Assembly: GCA_965221585.1 (NCBI GenBank)
Contig: OZ244898.1
Coordinates: forward strand, 124,001 to 188,000
Length of the DNA stretch: 64,000 nt
Source of the DNA: VXYK01 sp965221585
GTDB taxonomy: Bacteria > Actinomycetota > Acidimicrobiia > Acidimicrobiales > Aldehydirespiratoraceae
Reading direction: 5' to 3'
Notes under the pieces: model-generated
What the model was told of the DNA's origin: nothing
The model's input: the letters and a program-made list of their open reading frames with translations, nothing else
Database searches by the model: none
Shown here: in pieces, positions 58,896-64,000 of the stretch
How positions within the stretch are numbered: the stretch's first letter is position 1
Layout: each line of letters begins with the position of its first letter
Made by a program: the position numbers and the translations under genes

Positions 58896-60005
58896 CTAGC
58901 TCGGAATCGTGATGACGATGCTCCCGACGTGGTCCTTGGAGCCGAACGCTTCCTGCGCCTCGTGGATCTGGTCGAGCGGGAAGGTGCCGCCGACGACCGG
59001 TTGAAGTCTTCCTGCTTCGATGTAGCGGACCAGATCGGCGAAGACTCCGGGTCCGTAGACGGTGGCACCGTGGAGTTGCAGGTCGCGCAGGTAGAGGGTG
59101 CGAAGGTCCAGGTCCACGATCGGTCCGGCAATTGCGCCGGAGGTGACGTATCGTCCTCCTCGTTTGAGTCCTTCCAGCCAGCCTCCGAAGTCGGCTCCGC
59201 CGACGATGTCGGCGACGGCGTCGAAGAAACCACCGTTGGCCTCCACGGCTGCAGCCACCGGGTCGTCGGTCTCTCGGGCGACAGCTGAGTCTGCTCCGAG
59301 TTCGAGGACCCGCTCCAGCTTGGAGGCGCCGGCCACGGCCACTACACCGGCTCCACGCAGCTTGGCGAGTTGCACGAGGGCGCTACCCACTCCTCCCGAC
59401 GCGCCCGGAACCGCGATGGTCTCACCGGCGCCTAGGTTGATCCGTTGCAGCATGTGCTCGGCGGTGGACCAGGAGCAGGCGAACGACGCCAACTCCACAT
59501 CGGACAACTCAGTCGAGACCGGATATGTGTTCTCGCTCGGCACCGAGCAGTACTGCGCGAAACCGCCGTCACGTTCGCTTCCCAGGTAGCCGGCGAGTTC
59601 GCGATCGTCCGGAAATTGCCTGTCGCGAATCCAGGGGTCCACCAGCACCCGGGAACCCAGGAGGCTGTCGTCGGTGCCTTCGCCGATGGCTACGGCCACC
59701 CCGGCAATGTCTGCGCCCTGGATCCGGGGGTAGGCGAGACCCTCACGGCCCCAGCCCACATCGCTGAGGTCCGCTTCGGCGAAGCCGTCGCCGGAGGTTG
59801 CTGCTGAGACCGACCTGCTGTACCAGCCCACGCGGGTGTTGATGTCGGTGTTGTTGACCCCGCACGCAGACACCCGTACGAGCACGTCGCCTGGGCCGGG
59901 TCGTGGAACGGGCACGTCGTCGCGTACCTCGAGCATCTCGGGTCCGCCCGTGCCGAGCAGCAGCGCGGCCCGCATGGTTTCTGGAATCGGTTCGACGGTT
60001 GTCAT
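58896..60005 (-). CDS. Alcohol dehydrogenase-like (MDR) oxidoreductase
   Basis: 369 residues. ACGVNNTDINTRVGWYS corresponds to the substrate-binding loop, GETIAVPGASGGVGSALVQL is the NAD(P)-binding turn, and VPRPGPGDVLVRVSACGVNN begins the fold. Catalytic-zinc ligands look incomplete (CGVNN has Cys followed by Asn), so it may belong to the zinc-free quinone-oxidoreductase-like branch. It is divergent from azlC over a 256-nt region. Confidence 0.85.
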   Translation of the reverse strand: MTTVEPIPETMRAALLLGTGGPEMLEVRDDVPVPRPGPGDVLVRVSACGVNNTDINTRVGWYSRSVSAATSGDGFAEADLSDVGWGREGLAYPRIQGADIAGVAVAIGEGTDDSLLGSRVLVDPWIRDRQFPDDRELAGYLGSERDGGFAQYCSVPSENTYPVSTELSDVELASFACSWSTAEHMLQRINLGAGETIAVPGASGGVGSALVQLAKLRGAGVVAVAGASKLERVLELGADSAVARETDDPVAAAVEANGGFFDAVADIVGGADFGGWLEGLKRGGRYVTSGAIAGPIVDLDLRTLYLRDLQLHGATVYGPGVFADLVRYIEAGRLQPVVGGTFPLDQIHEAQEAFGSKDHVGSIVITIPS

Positions 60006-60007
60006 GA

Positions 60008-60130
60008 GTTCTGCTTGTTCGGGCTTGTCGGTTGTTCGGGTTTGTCGGACGGTTCTGTTCGTTCGGGTGTGCTGGTCGTTTGGGGTTCTTGCTTGCTCGG
60101 GGGTTCTTGCCGGTTCGGGGTTCTGCTCGT
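60008..60130. repeat. Low-complexity G/T-rich segment with imperfect repeats
   Basis: About 120 nt between the MDR gene start and azlC are almost free of A, with recurring GTTCGGG, GGGGTTCTTGC and TTCTGCT(T/C)GTT elements. On the MDR gene's sense strand the same segment is A/C-rich, with few Gs, and would be an unstructured 5' leader. Confidence 0.5.
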
Positions 60131-60203
60131 TGGTGCCGTGCGCCGCGCGGGATGATAGCGCCGGTACGTGTGCGTATGGCCAAGCGGTTTGAGCTCATCG
60201 GGC

Positions 60204-60227
60204 AGCGGGTATCTTGGCGTATCCGCT
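60204..60227. promoter_or_regulatory. Inverted repeat upstream of azlC
   Basis: AGCGGGTA-N8-TATCCGCT pairs at all but one position (G-T) and lies 33 nt before the azlC ATG. It may be an operator or an RNA hairpin. Confidence 0.3.
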
Positions 60228-60260
60228 CGGCGCGTGGTTCCGAGGTGATCAGGACGGACA

Positions 60261-61028
60261 ATGACTGAACCGCCGACGGCGAATATGGGTCCCACGGATG
60301 ACGGAGCGCGGCGCGCGCGTCGGCGTGACTGCCTGGTGGTCAGCCTCGCGGTCGGTTTGATCGGTGTGACCTTCGGCGTCTTCGCCGAGGCGGCAGGTTT
60401 CGATCTGCCCCGCATAGTGGTGATGTCTGCGCTGGTGTTCACGGGCGCTTCGCAGTTCGCGGCGGTGGGCGTGATTGACGACGGCGGGACCGGCGGCGCC
60501 GCAGTCGGCTCGGCACTTTTGCTGGCGACCCGCAATGCGCTGTACGGGCCGGTGGTGCGCAAGATGTTGCCCGATCCTGTATTGCCGAGGCTGGGAGCGG
60601 CCCATCTGGTGATCGATGAGACAACGGCCATGGCGGTTGCCCAACCCGACCGCAGCGCCGGCTGGGACGCCTTCTGGTTCACGGGCGTCACGCTGTGGAT
60701 CTGCTGGAACCTGGGCTCGCTGGCGGGGGCGGCCTTGGGAGCGGTGTTGTCCACGCCCGAGACCTGGGGCCTCGACGCTGCCTTCCCGGCGATATTCGTT
60801 GCGCTGCTGGCCACGCATGTGCGCACACCAGCGGGGCGTGCGGCCGCAGTCCTGGCGGCGGCCATCGCTTTGGGGGCGGTGCCGTTCACCGCCGCCGGTG
60901 TGCCGATCCTGCTGGCCGTGTGTGCGGTGATACCAGCGCTGTATGTACGCCGTCGTTGGCCGGGTGCCAGTGGGAACTTGCTCGATGGCGAAGACTCGCT
61001 CGGCGGCGAAGGTTGGGGACAGCCGTGA
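60261..61028 (+). CDS. azlC: AzlC family branched-chain amino acid exporter, large subunit
   Basis: 255 residues, about 7 spans. VMSALVFTGASQFAAVGVID is the AzlC signature with GASQF, followed by SALLLATRNALYGPVVRKML. With AzlD it forms an exporter of branched-chain amino acids or analogues. It overlaps azlD by 4 nt (GTGA). The first 30 residues are hydrophilic. Confidence 0.92.
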   Translation: MTEPPTANMGPTDDGARRARRRDCLVVSLAVGLIGVTFGVFAEAAGFDLPRIVVMSALVFTGASQFAAVGVIDDGGTGGAAVGSALLLATRNALYGPVVRKMLPDPVLPRLGAAHLVIDETTAMAVAQPDRSAGWDAFWFTGVTLWICWNLGSLAGAALGAVLSTPETWGLDAAFPAIFVALLATHVRTPAGRAAAVLAAAIALGAVPFTAAGVPILLAVCAVIPALYVRRRWPGASGNLLDGEDSLGGEGWGQP

Positions 61029-61324
61029 GCTGGCCGCTGATGATCGTGCTGGCCGCGGGCTCCTACGGCTTGAAGGTCCTCGGGGTGACCACCCTCGGAG
61101 CGGTCGTGGAGCGCAGGCTAGGCGCTCTGGTGTCGCTGTTGCCGGCGGTGTTGTTCTCTGCGCTGATCGCAGTGATGACCTTCGAGACCGCGGGCGAACT
61201 GGTGATCGACGCACGGGTCGTGGGAGTCGGCGTCGGAGCACTGGCCGTTTGGCGCAAAGCGCCGCTTCTGGTGGTGATCGTGGCTGCAATGTCAGTCACC
61301 GCCGCCCTGCGTCTGTTCACCTGA
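61025..61324 (+). CDS. azlD: AzlD family branched-chain amino acid exporter, small subunit
   Basis: 99 residues from GTG 61025, about 4 spans (MIVLAAGSYGLKVLGVTTLG, LVSLLPAVLFSALIAVMTF, and others). Size and position directly after azlC identify the AzlD partner. It converges on the YdeI-like gene. Confidence 0.9.
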   Translation: MSWPLMIVLAAGSYGLKVLGVTTLGAVVERRLGALVSLLPAVLFSALIAVMTFETAGELVIDARVVGVGVGALAVWRKAPLLVVIVAAMSVTAALRLFT

Positions 61325-61349
61325 ACACGCGGGCTGCGCATGCGATCTG

Positions 61350-61931
61350 TCAGCGGTCGCGGAAACCCTTGCCGTCGAGGATTTTCTGGCGGTACTTGTC
61401 GATGCGCGTCTCACGGGTCCTGGCCTGCTTGGCGCTGGAGAAATAAAGGTTGTACTCCCTCTGCCGGCCCGGGGTGAGCGCCTCAAAGGCCGCCTTCAAC
61501 GCCCGGTCCCCGTCGAAGCGGTTCTGCAGTTCCTCGACAAGGGAGAGCTCAGGCGGCGGCCCGACGGTCAAACCCGCCTCCTCCACAGCGACTGCCTCGT
61601 CGATGTAGGCCGCGACGGTTTCGCCCAGTTGCGTGACCTGCTCGACCGAGGTGAACCGCATGCGACGAGCCGATCGAGAATTCGGACCCTGATCCTCAAG
61701 GGCGTTGACAGGATCGTCCAACAGGGCTCCCTTGAAGAACATCAACGCCAAGAAGTCGTTCATCTCCTGGAGAATCACGATGTTCTTGTTGTCGTGGCTG
61801 TAGCAGGGTTGGCCCCATTTGATCTCCTCAGTCAGCCCACAGCCCAACAGGATCGGCCTCAGCGCGGCCATCTCGCCGGGCCACTTCGTCGACGCTTCGA
61901 TATAGCTGTCGACTTGGGAGTTGCCAGCCAC
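61350..61931 (-). CDS. YdeI/DUF1801-type protein
   Basis: 193 residues from GTG 61931. An N-terminal DUF1801 fold (WPGEMAALRPILLGCGLTEE, IKWGQPCYSHDNKNIVILQE) is followed by the OmdA/YdeI region ending EALTPGRQREYNLYFSSAKQ and ETRIDKYRQKILDGKGFRDR. The family is linked to stress resistance and iron chaperone-like folds, but function is not established. It starts 20 nt after the stop of the nucleotidyltransferase gene, so the two are probably co-transcribed. Confidence 0.85.
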   Translation of the reverse strand: MAGNSQVDSYIEASTKWPGEMAALRPILLGCGLTEEIKWGQPCYSHDNKNIVILQEMNDFLALMFFKGALLDDPVNALEDQGPNSRSARRMRFTSVEQVTQLGETVAAYIDEAVAVEEAGLTVGPPPELSLVEELQNRFDGDRALKAAFEALTPGRQREYNLYFSSAKQARTRETRIDKYRQKILDGKGFRDR

Positions 61932-61950
61932 CCGCCCAGCGTAGATCCTT

Positions 61951-62745
61951 CTAGCCGGGGTCGTTCTTGACCTCGGTGAGGAGAGAACGGGCCTGTAGCA
62001 GTGCGTCGTCGGGGAGTTGGCTGATACGCACCAAGCGCTCGGGCAGGTCGCCGACATCGGCCCCGAGGTTCTTAAGGTCTTGCAGCGCTCGTTTCTCGTT
62101 TAGGAACCAGATGCGGGATCTGGCGTAGAGCACCTGCAGCACGCATGAGATGAACCGAGACAGGGCCGACATCTCATAGCACGGATCTGAGCCGAAGTCG
62201 GTGCGCTCGAGGATCTCAAGCTGGAATCCGGCCTCCCACAGGAACTTGTCGATGATGGCGCTGCGGAGCGGTTCGGGATAGGGCACGGCGAGGGTCTGCA
62301 GGTTCTTCAGGGCGCCGCTCGGGTCGTGCAGCACTTGGTTGACTGCGACCTCGGCGAGCAGATGGAAGCTGTGGTATCCGGATGGATGGCCAACCTGGTA
62401 GTGCGACGTGAACGTCCCCACGCGGGCCTCGTGAGCTTGCTGCGTTACGAATCCGAGTTCCCGGTAGAGGAGGTCGACCTTTGCCCCGTCGACCGTCAGC
62501 CAAGCGCCGCCGTTGATCCACGGTCCCCATTCACCCGGAGCGACCACTGTGACCTCGGTGTTCGGGTCGGCGACACTGTGCACCCACTCCTTCACCACGG
62601 CAAGGTCTATCGAGTCCTCGTAGTACACGGCCAGGTCATAGTCCGAAGACTCAATGTGCGTCCCCCGTGCCCGCGACCCACCCAACACAACCCCAACGAC
62701 CCCATCCACACGCCCCAGCCGTCCAACACTCTCAGCGATCTCCAT
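61951..62745 (-). CDS. Nucleotidyltransferase-fold protein
   Basis: 264 residues. VVLGGSRARGTHIESSDYDL is the GS-x10-DxD motif of the Pol-beta nucleotidyltransferase fold, with a third acidic residue in GAKVDLLYREL. The C-terminal half is an alpha-helical domain of the kind in aminoglycoside or kanamycin-type transferases. Substrate is unknown. Confidence 0.85.
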   Translation of the reverse strand: MEIAESVGRLGRVDGVVGVVLGGSRARGTHIESSDYDLAVYYEDSIDLAVVKEWVHSVADPNTEVTVVAPGEWGPWINGGAWLTVDGAKVDLLYRELGFVTQQAHEARVGTFTSHYQVGHPSGYHSFHLLAEVAVNQVLHDPSGALKNLQTLAVPYPEPLRSAIIDKFLWEAGFQLEILERTDFGSDPCYEMSALSRFISCVLQVLYARSRIWFLNEKRALQDLKNLGADVGDLPERLVRISQLPDDALLQARSLLTEVKNDPG

Positions 62746-62856
62746 CTGTCCATTGTCGCATTCCGGCGTTCCTTCCTCACCGAGTTAGGAGAGTTGGCGT
62801 GACTGGTCGGGGTTCTTGTCGGACGGGCCGGGTTGGTGGCCTAGCAGGGACGTCCT

Positions 62857-62862
62857 TACGCT
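62857..62862 (+). promoter_or_regulatory. -10 box for leaderless MOSC transcript
   Basis: TACGCT is followed by exactly 6 nt (GAATTG) and the ATG at 62869. Confidence 0.5.
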
Positions 62863-62868
62863 GAATTG

Positions 62869-63702
62869 ATGTTGTCTGGTTACGAAATCACCGAGCTTTG
62901 GCGGTATCCGGTCAAGTCGATGGGGGGCGAAAGCCTCGACCGGGTCGATGTCGGCCCTGGAGGGGTTGAAGGTGATCGCAGGTGGGCACTGCGCAACACA
63001 GAAACGAACAAGATCATCAGCGCCAAACGGCCGAGACCCTACGGAAAGCTCCTTGAGTGGTCGGCCAGAACCGACGGCGGGGGTGTCGTTGTGACGTCGC
63101 CGGACGGCGATGAACATGTTGCGGGGGACCCTGAACTCGACGAAGCTCTGACGACTTCGTTCAGCGAACCGATCCGGCTGGTCGAAGTGGTGCAGGGTGA
63201 TGAGGAGACCTATGACAGCGAGTGGCCCGAGATCCCCGGAACTGCGCTGTCAGAGACCGAGATGGAACTCCAGATCGCGATGTTGACCGAGAAGCTGTCG
63301 TTTGTCGACCTCTCCGCGCTGCATATCGTCTTGAAGGAGTCGATGGACCACCTGAGCACGCTGGTCGACGGCGCCTCGGTCGCGGTGGAGCGTTTCCGAC
63401 CGAATCTGGTGGTGTCGTCAGGCGACGGTTCGGGCAGCGGTGAGTTCTCCGATCTGGCTTGGAAGGATGTTCCTGCGACTGCCGGCAGCGCCGGCCTCTT
63501 CGTTGCTGAAGCAGCCCCGAGATGCGTGATGACCACGCTGGCACAAGGCCGACACGAACGGTCCAAAGCGATACTCGGCGCGCTGGCCGCTCACGCCAAG
63601 AAAGAGACCGACTTCGGGGTCTACGCGTGTTTTGGGACCTACGCCGAGGTCACGCAGCCGGGTTCGATAGCCGTCGGCGACCGGTTCGCGCTCGGAGCTT
63701 GA
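62869..63702 (+). CDS. MOSC domain-containing protein
   Basis: 277 residues from ATG 62869. A MOSC_N beta-barrel (YEITELWRYPVKSMGGESLD, GVEGDRRWALRN) precedes the MOSC domain with VERFRPNLVVSSGDG, and RCVMTTLAQGRH with the conserved Cys that holds molybdenum cofactor sulphur. Members transfer or bind sulphurated Moco, as in mARC-type amidoxime reductases. It may serve the molybdenum-hydroxylase-like protein elsewhere in the genome, but this is inference. Confidence 0.9.
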   Translation: MLSGYEITELWRYPVKSMGGESLDRVDVGPGGVEGDRRWALRNTETNKIISAKRPRPYGKLLEWSARTDGGGVVVTSPDGDEHVAGDPELDEALTTSFSEPIRLVEVVQGDEETYDSEWPEIPGTALSETEMELQIAMLTEKLSFVDLSALHIVLKESMDHLSTLVDGASVAVERFRPNLVVSSGDGSGSGEFSDLAWKDVPATAGSAGLFVAEAAPRCVMTTLAQGRHERSKAILGALAAHAKKETDFGVYACFGTYAEVTQPGSIAVGDRFALGA

Positions 63703-63757
63703 CCGGACCCGCGCCGCAAGCTGTCGGTGTACAGGAGCGCATTTGTCGATCTCCTCG

Positions 63758-63830
63758 AGCCCGAGACAGGAGTCGAACCTGCGACCTGCTGTTTACAAGA
63801 CAGCTGCTCTACCAACTGAGCTACTCGGGC
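63758..63830 (-). tRNA. tRNA-Thr (anticodon UGU)
   Basis: 73 nt on the minus strand. Acceptor GCCCGAG pairs with CTCGGGC; the anticodon arm GCTGT-CTTGTAA-ACAGC gives TGT, reading ACA. The T arm GCAGG-TTCGACT-CCTGT is intact. CCA is not encoded. Confidence 0.95.
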
Positions 63831-63952
63831 GTTGCCTCAGCGTAAGGCTGTTTGCGCCGATCAGCGTCGAATTTTTTGCTGCGGTTCCCATTGCGCGCCG
63901 TGATCTGGCAAGCTAAGGCATACTTGGCACTCAGCTACGAGGAGCAAAGCCG

Positions 63953-64000
63953 ATGACATCACCCGGGCGTTACGCCGCATCTGACAACTCGTTCACAAGG
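63953..64000 (+). CDS. Partial CDS at the right edge, unidentified
   Basis: ATG 63953 is preceded by GAGGAG at 8 nt and opens a frame MTSPGRYAASDNSFTR that runs off the window. Too short to assign. A CTAAGGCATACTTGG stretch 30 nt upstream has no clear regulator match. Confidence 0.5.
   Translation, partial: MTSPGRYAASDNSFTR

Noticed and set aside
63921..63935. DtxR/IdeR-like iron box before the last partial gene
   Set aside because: CTAAGGCATACTTGG has only partial similarity to the consensus palindrome, and the gene downstream cannot be identified.

Overview
The window looks like chromosomal DNA of a high-GC actinobacterium, most plausibly of the Acidimicrobiia or a related marine/freshwater lineage. 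This rests on the very high GC content, frequent GTG starts, stop/start overlaps (ATGA/GTGA), a GlnA2-type glutamine synthetase beside a GlnR-like regulator, a compact Tad pilus operon with a DUF4244 pilin, a DUF2342 metalloprotease next to tilS-hpt, and a ClpC locus. No rRNA or taxonomic marker is present, so the placement is inference.

Layout. 1-13.3 kb is core metabolism: a partial phosphotransferase, a mini molybdenum-hydroxylase fusion, RidA, a glutamine synthetase I/GlnR-like/glutamine synthetase II nitrogen locus, NAD synthetase, a sigma-70 factor, a flavin oxidoreductase, and a redoxin gene with an in-frame UGA. That UGA replaces the active-site Cys and is followed by a SECIS-like hairpin, so the gene very probably encodes a selenoprotein. 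13.4-27.1 kb is a defence island of lower and more variable GC: a MazEF-like pair, Fic, hsdR-hsdS, a divergent SIR2-HerA pair, a Phd/VapC pair, hsdM, and a DUF5343/Hypoth_Ymh pair. SIR2-HerA and Phd/VapC sit between hsdS and hsdM, so one defence system is nested inside another.

27.2-41.1 kb: cytochrome c, a crotonase, the selenocysteine tRNA gene (anticodon UCA), a Tad pilus operon (tadZ-tadA-tadB-tadC-DUF4244 pilin-tadE), an STAS/anti-sigma kinase pair, NhaA, topA, an MFS transporter, tmk-holB and tRNA-Thr(CGU). 41.2-53.7 kb: the classic actinobacterial cofactor cluster (DUF2342 protease, tilS, hpt, folE, folP, folB, folK, DUF2520, panC, coaX), a polyprenyl synthase and clpC. 53.8-64 kb: a lipoprotein-HAD fusion, dienelactone hydrolase, a Crp regulator, ispD-ispF-rlmB, two oxidoreductase or transport loci, a MOSC protein and tRNA-Thr(UGU).

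The most notable observations are (i) the UGA-containing redoxin together with a tRNA-Sec gene in the same window, and (ii) the nested defence island. A recurrent TANNNT box 6-7 nt upstream of start codons suggests that many genes here are transcribed without a leader, including both toxin-antitoxin operons, whose -10 boxes lie inside perfect palindromic operators.
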